Assembly (NCBI GenBank): GCA_903920405.1 | Contig: CAIXMC010000457.1 | Location: forward strand, 1-5,905 | From: an uncultured beta proteobacterium | GTDB lineage: Bacteria > Pseudomonadota > Gammaproteobacteria > Burkholderiales > Burkholderiaceae_C | DNA: 5,905 bases | Direction of reading: 5' to 3' | Part shown: positions 1 through 5,836 of the stretch, piece by piece | How the letters are laid out: each line of letters begins with the position of its first letter | Position numbering within the stretch: position 1 is the first letter of the stretch | Notes under the pieces: model-generated | Seen by the model: the letters and a program-made list of their open reading frames with translations, nothing else | Told to the model about the DNA's origin: nothing | Database searches by the model: none | Translations under genes and position numbers: made by a program

Positions 1-125
1 CCAATCCGGTAGATTGGTCGCAATTGATGACCATGCCCAGTTTCAAGGCATTTTTTGATCGATTTCACGTTGTTGCCAACGCAATCCTCAGACCCGGTGC
101 TGTAGTGCAACCCACCCTTCCATGA
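1..125 (+). CDS. 3' end of an unrecognised gene upstream of pglZ (5' partial)
   Basis: The reading frame whose first full codon begins at nt 3 is open from the window edge to a TGA at 123-125, giving 40 residues that end in ILRPGAVVQPTLP. Its stop overlaps the pglZ start as ATGA (122-125), a classic translational-coupling junction, which is the main evidence that it is real. The segment contains a hydrophobic/aromatic stretch (FKAFFDRFHVVANAIL) but no motif I recognise. In canonical type 1 BREX loci the gene before pglZ is pglX. This tail does not resemble the PglX C-terminus as I remember it, so an accessory gene inserted between pglX and pglZ is more likely. Function unassigned; confidence applies to it being coding. 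Confidence 0.6.
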   Translation, partial: NPVDWSQLMTMPSFKAFFDRFHVVANAILRPGAVVQPTLP

Positions 126-2728
126 CCCAACAACGCATCACCAACAGCCTGGCTTCGCTTTTCACCACGCACCCCGTGGTGTTCTGGCACGATGTTGAAT
201 CCGAATTTGCAGCCATCGTCGATAGCCTTCAACCAGAAGGCGTGACCCTGGTGCGACTGGACGATACGCCCGCATTGCGAATCAAAATTGACATTCATCA
301 CGCTGATCCTACCCAGCGATGGCTGATTTACAGCAACAAGCCAGAGCCGGATCCAGCCAAAGACTGGCTGCTGGATGTGCGTTTGCGCAGCAAGTTGTTT
401 CGGGCAGATTCAACGTCCATCCTGCTTGAAGACTTGGGTCTGAATACGCAAAGTCTTCGGCAACACCTGAAAGACAGAGCCAAGTTTTTGCGCGCCAAAG
501 ACAGGGTTGATCGCTTAAAGCGCCTGGTGCTGCCGACCGACAACGCGACCGATTTGGACAACAAGATGCTGGCGGTATTGACCTGCGCCGACCAGCCTGA
601 TTTATTTGCGATGCTTCCCAAACTGTACGCCAGTATGGTGGTCGATAGCGTGGCCGATTTGAATGCACAGCCAAAAGCCTGGCAGGACATCGTCGCCAAT
701 GACCTGTTGCCCGCTTTTTGGTCACTGGTGCAATCACAACTGGGTTATGCAGAGGCTCATCCCAGCCTGCGTGACTTGCTTTTGCGTATTTTGGTGACGG
801 ACTTTTGCCGTAGCCTGATGGGCGATGCACCGCGTCAGTTGGCGCATCTGGTGTTGCCGGATCGCACTTTGGCTGTGAATGCGTCGGTATTTGCGGGGCG
901 TTGGCGCTCGGATATTTCGCAATTTGGCGATTACAACGCACTGGCGCAGGCTGTGGCGGATGAACTGAATGTGGGTCATCTGCTGTCGGGGCAGTCTGCC
1001 GAGCAATTGGTGGAATGTATGACGTTTGAAGACATTGAGCTACGGGTTGTGCAAGACCTGAAGGCACGCATCGTCTCAGGTGCAGGTGCCAATATGGACG
1101 TGGTACGCAGACTGATGGCACGTCGCCGCGATGGTCATTGGGCTAACGCACTGCTGGCCAGTGCCGATGAGCGCACCCGTGCCCTGGCCGCGTGTTATGA
1201 CGCGCTCACCGCTGCGGTAGATTTCTTTGCGCTGAAAGCTCTTCATGCGGCTGGGTTTGGTTTTGCAGATGCAAGCAGTGCATTTGCCCTGTACCGCGAT
1301 GAATTGTTCCGTTTTGACCAACTGTACCGGCATTTTCATACGGCAGCCGATGCGGTGGAGCCAATGGGTTGGGCCGTGCTGCATGAGCTGCGTGTCACCA
1401 TTGAAAATGCGTATTCGGGCTGGTTTGTGCCACAGATTGGCCTGGCCTGGGCCAAGGTTCTGGAAGGGCCACAGGGCTTGCTGACCACCTGGCGTTTGAG
1501 CGATGTGACACCCCAGCAAAAATTTTATGAACGCCGTGTGCGTCCCTTGTTTGACGGCAATGTCAAGCGCGTGTTTGTGCTGATTTCGGATGCTTTCCGG
1601 TTTGAAGTGGCGCAAGAACTGGTGCAACACATTAACAGCAAAAATCGCCTGAAAGCCTCGCTCGATGTGATGTTGGGTGTATTGCCAAGCTACACGACAC
1701 TGGGCATGGCTGCACTGTTACCGCACAAAACCCTGGCCTACGATGCCCATCTGGATGTGTTGGCCGATGGTCACGCCGTCGCTACGCTGGAGCAGCGCAA
1801 TGCTCATTTGAAAGCCTTTGGCGGCATTGCCATCAAATGCGACGATTTGATGGCATTGGGCAGAGACAAGGGGCGCGAATGGGTGCGAGACCATCGGTTG
1901 ATTTACATCTACCACGACCGCATCGACATGATGGGCGACAAGCAGGTATCTGAGACCAAAACGTTTGAGGCGGTCAAGAATACGGTGCAAGAGTTGGCGC
2001 AGGTGCTGGGCTTTGTGATTCATTCGCTCAATGGTTCTACGGTTCTGGTAACGGCTGACCATGGTTTTATGTACCAGGAATCTGCCCTGACCGAGTCAGA
2101 CAAATCGACCCTGGACGACAAGCCTGACGGCATCCGAGAGGCAAAAAAACGTTATGTGTTAGGTCACCCATTGGGCATCAGCCCCAAGGTTTGGGCAGGC
2201 AACACGACGGTGACGGCAGGCACGCTGCCTGAAGCCAGCATGGATTTTTGGCTGCCCAAAGGTGCCAGCCGCTTTCACTTTGCCGGTGGCGCACGTTTTG
2301 TTCATGGCAGCGCCATGCCGCAAGAAGTGGTCCTACCGCTGGTGAGCGTGGGTGTGAGCGAGGCGGACTCTGCCAAAACCAGACAGGTGAACATCAGTCT
2401 GTTGGGTTCTGTCAACAAGGTGGTGACCAACACCCAGCGCTTTGAATTCATCCAGACCGATGCTGTGTCTGAACGGGTATTGCCGCGCACAGTGACTGTT
2501 TCATTGCGCGACAGCCAGGCCGGCGACAAGTCCATCAGTGATGTGCAAACCATCACTTTTGATAGTGCATCACACTTGCTGGATGCGCGCAAGCGGTCGA
2601 TTTTGCTGACCGTGCTCGCTGGTACGCACGACCCGCACTATGACCTGGTGGTGCGCGATGCGATCAGCAACATTGAACTGCTGCGAATGCCCGTCAAGGT
2701 GGACTTGGCGTTTGGCAACGATTTTTGA
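122..2728 (+). CDS. pglZ: BREX system alkaline phosphatase-superfamily protein PglZ (type A)
   Basis: PglZ is a core protein of BREX and Pgl phage-exclusion systems. It belongs to the alkaline phosphatase superfamily and is thought to act with the methyltransferase PglX in host methylation and phage restriction; its substrate is uncertain. The 868-residue product is close to usual type A length. The N-terminus carries the expected VVFWHD motif (about residues 19-24). The PglZ domain starts near residue 484 with VFVLISDAFRFE (metal-binding Asp490), continues with YIYHDRID (594-602) and VLVTADHGF (Asp646, His647), and closes with FVHGSAMPQE (His728). These are the conserved metal and active-site blocks, so the enzyme looks intact. 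About 100 further residues form a beta-rich tail. The ATG at 122 is chosen because it overlaps the upstream stop as ATGA and gives the family N-terminus; no clear Shine-Dalgarno precedes it, consistent with coupling. brxL follows after 18 bp. Confidence 0.95.
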   Translation: MTQQRITNSLASLFTTHPVVFWHDVESEFAAIVDSLQPEGVTLVRLDDTPALRIKIDIHHADPTQRWLIYSNKPEPDPAKDWLLDVRLRSKLFRADSTSILLEDLGLNTQSLRQHLKDRAKFLRAKDRVDRLKRLVLPTDNATDLDNKMLAVLTCADQPDLFAMLPKLYASMVVDSVADLNAQPKAWQDIVANDLLPAFWSLVQSQLGYAEAHPSLRDLLLRILVTDFCRSLMGDAPRQLAHLVLPDRTLAVNASVFAGRWRSDISQFGDYNALAQAVADELNVGHLLSGQSAEQLVECMTFEDIELRVVQDLKARIVSGAGANMDVVRRLMARRRDGHWANALLASADERTRALAACYDALTAAVDFFALKALHAAGFGFADASSAFALYRDELFRFDQLYRHFHTAADAVEPMGWAVLHELRVTIENAYSGWFVPQIGLAWAKVLEGPQGLLTTWRLSDVTPQQKFYERRVRPLFDGNVKRVFVLISDAFRFEVAQELVQHINSKNRLKASLDVMLGVLPSYTTLGMAALLPHKTLAYDAHLDVLADGHAVATLEQRNAHLKAFGGIAIKCDDLMALGRDKGREWVRDHRLIYIYHDRIDMMGDKQVSETKTFEAVKNTVQELAQVLGFVIHSLNGSTVLVTADHGFMYQESALTESDKSTLDDKPDGIREAKKRYVLGHPLGISPKVWAGNTTVTAGTLPEASMDFWLPKGASRFHFAGGARFVHGSAMPQEVVLPLVSVGVSEADSAKTRQVNISLLGSVNKVVTNTQRFEFIQTDAVSERVLPRTVTVSLRDSQAGDKSISDVQTITFDSASHLLDARKRSILLTVLAGTHDPHYDLVVRDAISNIELLRMPVKVDLAFGNDF

Positions 2729-2746
2729 TGAAATCCTGAAACTGAC

Positions 2747-4024
2747 ATGACAACCGATACGACAACTATTCTGACCGACACCTTGTCTTCAGTCAGCCTG
2801 GACACCCTGCTCAACACCCATTTTGCCGGCAAGGTGGTACGCAAAGACCTCACCAAGCTGATCAAGGAAGGTGCAAATGTGCCGGTGTATGTGCTGGAGT
2901 ATTTGCTGGGCATGTACTGCGCCAGTGATGACGAGGCCGTGATTCAGAAAGGTCTGGTCAATGTCAAACGCATCCTGGCTGAAAACTATGTGCGCCCTGA
3001 CGAGGCCGAAAAAGTCAAGTCCAAGGTGCGTGAGAGCGGCACCTACAAGGTCATTGACAAAATCACCGTCAAGCTCAATGAAAAACGTGACGTGTATGAG
3101 GCGCTGTTGTCCAACCTGGGGGTTAAAAACGCCGAGATTTCCGACACTTATGTTCGCCAGTTTGAGAAGCTGCTGGTAGGCGGCATTTGGTGCATCGTCA
3201 CCCTGAAATACCATTTTGAAGAAGACCAAAGGGGTTCGCCTTTTGCAGTCACTGACCTCAAACCTATCCAGATGCCCAACATGGACATGGCGGCTTTGTT
3301 TGAGGCGCGCAAGTCATTCACAGACGAACAATGGATGGATGCCCTGATTCGATCGACCGGCATGGAACCCAGCCATTTCAAGGAACGGGTCAAGTGGCAT
3401 CTGTTGGCGCGCATGGTGCCGCTGGTGGAAAACAACTACAACTTTTGCGAGCTAGGGCCTCGTGGCACAGGCAAAAGCCACATCTACAAGGAAATCAGCC
3501 CGAACAGCATTTTGGTGTCGGGCGGTCAGACCACGGTGGCCAATCTGTTTTACAACATGGGGGCACGCAAGGTGGGGCTGGTCGGTTTGTGGGATGTGGT
3601 GGCGTTCGATGAGGTGGCTGGTATTCACTTCAAAGACCATGACGGCGTACAAATCATGAAGGATTACATGGCATCTGGCTCATTCAGCCGTGGTCGAGAG
3701 TCCATCAACGCAAGCGCAGCGATGGTGTTTGTGGGCAATATCAACCAAAGTGTGGAGTCTTTGGTGAAAACCTCGCACCTGCTGGCACCGTTTCCCGAGG
3801 CGATGATTGACTCGGCCTTTTTTGACCGCTTTCATGCTTATGTTCCAGGCTGGGAAATCCCCAAAATGCGACCGGAGTTTTTCACCAACCAATATGGCTT
3901 GATTGTGGATTACCTGGCCGAGTACCTGCGAGAGATGCGCAAATACAGATCTGACGAGCCAAATGGGGAACTTATTACTGACCACATCCTTAGCGGCCAT
4001 CTCCTAAAATTTTTTTGGCAGTAG
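2747..4024 (+). CDS. brxL: BrxL, Lon-related BREX AAA+ protein, truncated: C-terminal Lon-like domain missing
   Basis: BrxL is the last core gene of type 1 BREX. The family has an N-terminal region, an AAA+ ATPase core and a C-terminal Lon-protease-like domain, usually about 680-700 residues, and works as a DNA-binding ring ATPase in phage restriction. Here only 425 residues are encoded. The N-terminal region (1-220) is complete. The AAA+ core shows Walker A GPRGTGKSH (237-245, Lys243), Walker B VVAFDE (Asp288, Glu289), a sensor-like VFVGNINQ (327-334) and an arginine-finger-like FFDRF (Arg361). Family similarity runs through YGLIVDYLAEYLREMRKY (ending residue 400) and then stops. The last 25 residues (SDEPNG to FFWQ) are unlike BrxL, and no other frame resumes it, so this is replacement rather than a frameshift. 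The stop lies 37 bp before vapB. The gene sits 18 bp after pglZ and is likely cotranscribed. ATPase and DNA-binding parts might fold, but restriction function is doubtful; it could be called a pseudogene. Confidence 0.9.
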   Translation: MTTDTTTILTDTLSSVSLDTLLNTHFAGKVVRKDLTKLIKEGANVPVYVLEYLLGMYCASDDEAVIQKGLVNVKRILAENYVRPDEAEKVKSKVRESGTYKVIDKITVKLNEKRDVYEALLSNLGVKNAEISDTYVRQFEKLLVGGIWCIVTLKYHFEEDQRGSPFAVTDLKPIQMPNMDMAALFEARKSFTDEQWMDALIRSTGMEPSHFKERVKWHLLARMVPLVENNYNFCELGPRGTGKSHIYKEISPNSILVSGGQTTVANLFYNMGARKVGLVGLWDVVAFDEVAGIHFKDHDGVQIMKDYMASGSFSRGRESINASAAMVFVGNINQSVESLVKTSHLLAPFPEAMIDSAFFDRFHAYVPGWEIPKMRPEFFTNQYGLIVDYLAEYLREMRKYRSDEPNGELITDHILSGHLLKFFWQ

Positions 4025-4061
4025 GTATATACTGAAAATATATATTTGAAGGAGTCGCACC
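4015..4061 (+). promoter_or_regulatory. Probable vapBC promoter/operator and ribosome binding site
   Basis: This AT-rich stretch lies between the end of the truncated brxL and vapB. It contains TTGGCA (4015-4020), a possible -35, followed by TATACT (4028-4033) and TATATA (4039-4044), either of which could serve in a -10; only the second has usable spacing (18 bp) to TTGGCA, and its transcript would start inside the ribosome site, so the exact promoter is unresolved. Two perfect palindromes, GTATATAC (4025-4032) and AAATATATATTT (4036-4047), are natural candidates for the AbrB-fold antitoxin to bind, because VapB-VapC complexes normally repress their own promoter at palindromic operators. GAAGGAG (4048-4054) is a strong Shine-Dalgarno 7 bases before the ATG at 4062. 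The palindromes and ribosome site are seen; the operator role is inferred. Confidence 0.55.
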
Positions 4062-4292
4062 ATGACATACGCCCGCGTTTTTCAGTCTGGCAACAGCCAG
4101 GCCGTGCGCTTACCCAAAGAATTTCGATTCACCGTGGATCAGGTTGAAATCTTTAGAAACGGCAAAGACATTGTGCTGCGTGATCGTCCTGTCAACGCCA
4201 CAGCCATTTTTGACACCCTTGCGACTCTGCCCATTGACTTCATGGCTCAGGGTCGTGACGACACACCGCCCCAGGTCAGGGAGTCTTTCTGA
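4062..4292 (+). CDS. vapB: VapB-type antitoxin with SpoVT/AbrB-like DNA-binding domain
   Basis: The 76-residue protein opens with ARVFQSGNSQAVRLPKEFRF (residues 4-23), the hallmark swapped-hairpin AbrB/MazE DNA-binding fold of VapB/MvpA antitoxins, with the GNSQAVRLPKEF core fully conserved. The second half (about 40-76) is the expected flexible tail that would wrap around and block the PIN toxin. It is a usual length for the family. The start at 4062 is fixed by a GAAGGAG ribosome site 7 bases upstream. The stop TGA (4290-4292) abuts the ATG of vapC with no gap, the standard antitoxin-first arrangement. It should neutralise VapC and, with it, repress the palindrome-rich promoter. The pair occupies the place where the brxL 3' half should be, suggesting it arrived as a cassette during the event that truncated brxL. 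Confidence 0.93.
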   Translation: MTYARVFQSGNSQAVRLPKEFRFTVDQVEIFRNGKDIVLRDRPVNATAIFDTLATLPIDFMAQGRDDTPPQVRESF

Positions 4293-4697
4293 ATGACCAT
4301 TCACTACCTGCTAGACACCAACATCTGTATCTACATTGCCAAATACAACCCACCTGCCGTTCGGGCGCGGTTTCTACAGATCAGCAGTCTCACGATGGCC
4401 ATGTCCGTCATCACTCTGGGCGAATTGCGTCACGGCGCTGAAAAAAGCCAGATGCGCGAAAAATCTTTGGCAATACTCCAACAGCTTGAAACCCTGATTC
4501 AAGTGGCCCCTCTCACGGATACCGTAGGCCACCACTATGGCCAAATCCGCAACAGCCTGGAACGAGCAGGCCAGTCTATTGGCAACAATGACCTGTGGAT
4601 TGCTGCACACGCCAGGTCAGAAGGCTGGGTACTGGTGACCAACAATGAACGCGAGTTCATCCGCGTCGATGGTCTGACCATTGAAAACTGGGTTTGA
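4293..4697 (+). CDS. vapC: VapC-type PIN-domain ribonuclease toxin
   Basis: The 134-residue product is a full-length PIN-domain toxin. VapC enzymes are Mg/Mn-dependent endoribonucleases that stop translation by cutting RNA; the well-studied enteric member MvpT/VapC cleaves initiator tRNA. Metal-binding acids are visible at Asp8 (LLDTNICIY), Glu44 (ITLGELRHG) and Asp100 (NNDLWIAAHA). The C-terminal block VLVTNNEREFIRVDGLTIENW (from 113) has Asn where some PIN proteins carry a fourth Asp; TNN-REF is normal for the MvpT-like branch, so this is not a defect. Its start follows the vapB stop directly. AGGGAG (4278-4283) inside vapB supplies a ribosome site 9 bases upstream, allowing coupled translation. 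The toxin appears functional. Target specificity cannot be read from sequence; initiator tRNA is a reasonable guess from subfamily resemblance. Confidence 0.93.
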   Translation: MTIHYLLDTNICIYIAKYNPPAVRARFLQISSLTMAMSVITLGELRHGAEKSQMREKSLAILQQLETLIQVAPLTDTVGHHYGQIRNSLERAGQSIGNNDLWIAAHARSEGWVLVTNNEREFIRVDGLTIENWV

Positions 4698-4721
4698 AGT
4701 TTGTCAGGTCAACGCCATATT

Positions 4722-4826
4722 ACTATTGTATTTATAGCTACTTATGCAAGCTGCATAAGGGTTAGCGCCCGATTTGACCTATAAAAATTTCATGAACAAA
4801 GCCAACCTCAAAGCTTATGCCCCAGA
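4722..4826 (+). repeat. Direct repeat copy A: pglX leader and first codons
   Basis: This segment aligns without a gap to 5638-5742, offset exactly 916 bp. Similarity is patchy upstream (ATAG at 4734 matches ATAG at 5650), strongest across 4763-4802 (38 of 40 bases identical, including TTTGACCTATAAAAATT and ATGAACAAAGC), and continues through about 11 codons of a pglX-like start with mainly third-position differences. Copy A also contains a perfect hairpin, CTTATGCA-AGC-TGCATAAG (4741-4759), absent from copy B. The noncoding part resembles an intergenic repeat I associate with Comamonadaceae genomes (ATAGCT...TAGCGCCC...). No T-run follows the hairpin, so I do not call it a rho-independent terminator. 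Confidence 0.8.
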
Positions 4827-4827
4827 C
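4792..4827 (+). pseudogene. pglX: Remnant of pglX 5' end (about 11 codons)
   Basis: ATG at 4792 begins MNKANLKAYAP, which matches the pglX-type start MNKAALKSYAP at 5708 in 9 of 11 residues; the nucleotide differences are largely synonymous, as expected for two homologous coding sequences that diverged under selection. After Pro11 the match ends. The frame then runs through unrelated sequence to a TGA at 4921-4923, 43 codons in all, overlapping the start of the downstream antitoxin by 26 bases in a different frame. No Shine-Dalgarno precedes either copy. I read it as the stub left when the rest of a pglX was replaced by the second toxin-antitoxin module. The alternative is a short leader ORF whose translation affects the antitoxin. 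Confidence 0.6.
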
Positions 4828-4897
4828 TGTAATGTCAGTCAATTGACCCCAGCACCGCGATGCCCATGCAGCGCCATAACCCAACAGGAGAACCCGA

Positions 4898-5173
4898 ATG
4901 AACCCAGCTCGTATGGTTTTTGAGAGCGCACCAGCCTTCATTGCGGTGCCTGCTGATATGCAACATCGGCGTGTTGAAGCCATTCTTTGGCCGCTGGATG
5001 CAGTGCCACCCACAACACCGACCGGTACGCCAGTGCAGGTATCACCCCGTGTACGGCTTTCCCCAACGGCAACGCCGCTTTCCCAATTGATTGGTAAGGG
5101 AAAAGGGTGTTTTGACAGTGCTGCCCACATCGATGCATTTATCCGTTCGGAGCGTGACGCATGGGAACGCTAA
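4898..5173 (+). CDS. Probable antitoxin of the second PIN-toxin module
   Basis: The 91-residue protein has two conserved-looking ends joined by a Pro/Thr-rich linker (about 35-60, PPTTPTGTPVQVSPRV). The N-terminal part, FIAVPADMQHRRVEAILWPLD (from residue 14), and the C-terminal part, LIGKGKGCFDS--HIDAFIRSERDAWE (from 64), match the pattern of small antitoxins paired with PIN toxins, where the IG-GKG-F-s-EE-DAFIR-ERD-W tail is typical. It is unrelated to the AbrB-type antitoxin at 4062. CAGGAG (4885-4890), 7 bases upstream, supports the ATG at 4898. The gene overlaps the toxin start by 13 bases in another frame (toxin ATG 5161, antitoxin TAA 5171-5173), a strong sign of a coupled pair. A DNA-binding role is assumed from family behaviour; the exact antitoxin family was not determined. 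Confidence 0.8.
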   Translation: MNPARMVFESAPAFIAVPADMQHRRVEAILWPLDAVPPTTPTGTPVQVSPRVRLSPTATPLSQLIGKGKGCFDSAAHIDAFIRSERDAWER

Positions 5174-5610
5174 GCGAGGCGCTGCAGGGTCAGCGCGTTT
5201 ACCTTGATTCCAACGTATTTATTTATGCGCTTGAAGGCGTGGAGCCTTGGGCTACCCCTTTGCGCGACGTTTTTATTGCCATGGAGTCGGGGCATTTTGA
5301 GGCAACCACGAGTGCATTGACCCTTGCCGAGTGCTTGGTGCGTCCATTTGCGTTGGCACTTGACGACTTGGTGCAGTTGTATCAGACGGTTTTGTCACAG
5401 CAGCCTGGGCTGGAAATCGCACCCATTCATCCTGATGTGTTGGTGTCTGCGGCTCGTTTGCGCGCTCAACTGGGTTTTAAGCTGCCCGATGCGATTCACG
5501 CCGCCACCGCGCAAGCCATGTGTTGCACGGCACTGTTGACCAACGATGCAGGGTTCAAGTGTATGCCTAGCGTGCAACTTTTTTTGTTGTCTGACTGGGC
5601 GCAGGCTTGA
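5161..5610 (+). CDS. PIN-domain (VapC-like) ribonuclease toxin, second module
   Basis: The 149-residue protein carries the complete PIN-domain acidic set: Asp16 (VYLDSNVFIYAL), Glu57 (LTLAECLVRP), Asp110 (LPDAIHAATA) and Asp129 (LLTNDAGF). This quartet coordinates the divalent metals used to cut RNA. Unlike the VapC at 4293, it keeps the fourth Asp and shares little sequence outside the motifs, so the two toxins belong to different PIN branches and are not duplicates. The ATG at 5161 lies inside the antitoxin reading frame, with CGGAG (5148-5152) 8 bases upstream. The stop TGA is 5608-5610. Immediately downstream starts the second pglX leader. Likely an active toxin held by the upstream antitoxin; its RNA target is unknown. 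Confidence 0.88.
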   Translation: MGTLSEALQGQRVYLDSNVFIYALEGVEPWATPLRDVFIAMESGHFEATTSALTLAECLVRPFALALDDLVQLYQTVLSQQPGLEIAPIHPDVLVSAARLRAQLGFKLPDAIHAATAQAMCCTALLTNDAGFKCMPSVQLFLLSDWAQA

Positions 5611-5637
5611 TGTGGTTAGCAAGTATGAGTACAAATA

Positions 5638-5742
5638 ACTTGTGAATTGATAGCAACAGACACACGTCTCATAAGCCCTAGCGCCCTATTTGACCTATAA
5701 AAATTCCATGAACAAAGCTGCCCTCAAGTCCTACGCTCCGCA
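5638..5742 (+). repeat. Direct repeat copy B: pglX leader and first codons
   Basis: This is the partner of 4722-4826 at a constant 916 bp spacing with no indels over about 105 bp. The leader from TAGCGCCC (5679) to the ATG at 5708 is nearly identical to copy A, and TATAAA (5696-5701) could be part of a promoter, but no convincing -35 stands at the right distance. The perfect 8-bp-arm hairpin of copy A is lost here; a weaker AGAC-ACAC-GTCT hairpin (5658-5669) lies nearby. The two copies bracket the second toxin-antitoxin module. Their divergence argues against a target-site duplication from a recent transposition and for recombination between related BREX loci or an old duplication. Confidence 0.8.
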
Positions 5743-5836
5743 GGCCCGCAAAGACTTTATCGCCGCCGTCACCGCCCGCGCCAATCGCCTGGGTTTGTCT
5801 GGCAAGGATGGTGTCTTTGAGGTATCAGACCATTAG
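5708..5836 (+). pseudogene. pglX: 5' fragment of BREX adenine methyltransferase gene pglX
   Basis: ATG at 5708 opens a 42-codon frame beginning MNKAALKSYAPQARKDFIAA and continuing VTARANRLGLSGKDGVFEV, the characteristic N-terminus of PglX (BrxX), the BREX adenine-N6 methyltransferase that marks host DNA as self. A complete PglX is about 1,200 residues, so only some 3% is here. The frame ends at TAG (5834-5836) after the SDH residues; neither other forward frame continues recognisable PglX sequence to the window edge. The break therefore looks like a junction with foreign sequence near 5825-5836, not a single frameshift, though a nonsense mutation plus divergence cannot be excluded. Its leader matches copy A. 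In canonical type 1 BREX, pglX lies upstream of pglZ, so a copy downstream of brxL is displaced or extra. No Shine-Dalgarno is visible. Confidence 0.8.

Noticed and set aside
309..1121. 270-codon open frame on the minus strand inside pglZ
   Set aside because: It lies wholly antisense to a well-supported gene, its product is low-complexity in Pro/Arg/Ser/Ala with no motif, and it has no context of its own; a codon-bias shadow explains it.
1718..2062. Minus-strand open frame opposite the PglZ catalytic blocks
   Set aside because: Antisense to conserved PglZ motifs and without recognisable domain features.
3946..4024. Frameshift as the cause of the short BrxL
   Set aside because: The other two forward frames after residue 400 do not resume BrxL-like sequence, and no Lon-like domain is encoded anywhere downstream in the window.
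4741..4759. Rho-independent terminator after vapC
   Set aside because: The stem is perfect but AT-rich and is followed by GGTTAGCGCCC, not by a T-run.
4843..4890. Promoter for the second antitoxin starting from TTGACC at 4843
   Set aside because: The hexamer is good but no acceptable -10 sits 16-18 bases downstream, so it is not called.
4762..5130. Minus-strand 122-codon frame across the second antitoxin
   Set aside because: It overlaps both the pglX leader repeat and a supported antitoxin gene; composition is Gly/Ala/Arg-rich and no family is suggested.
4722..5742. Target-site duplication from a transposon carrying the second toxin pair
   Set aside because: The copies are about 105 bp long and clearly diverged, while target duplications are short and near identical when recent; no transposase lies between them.
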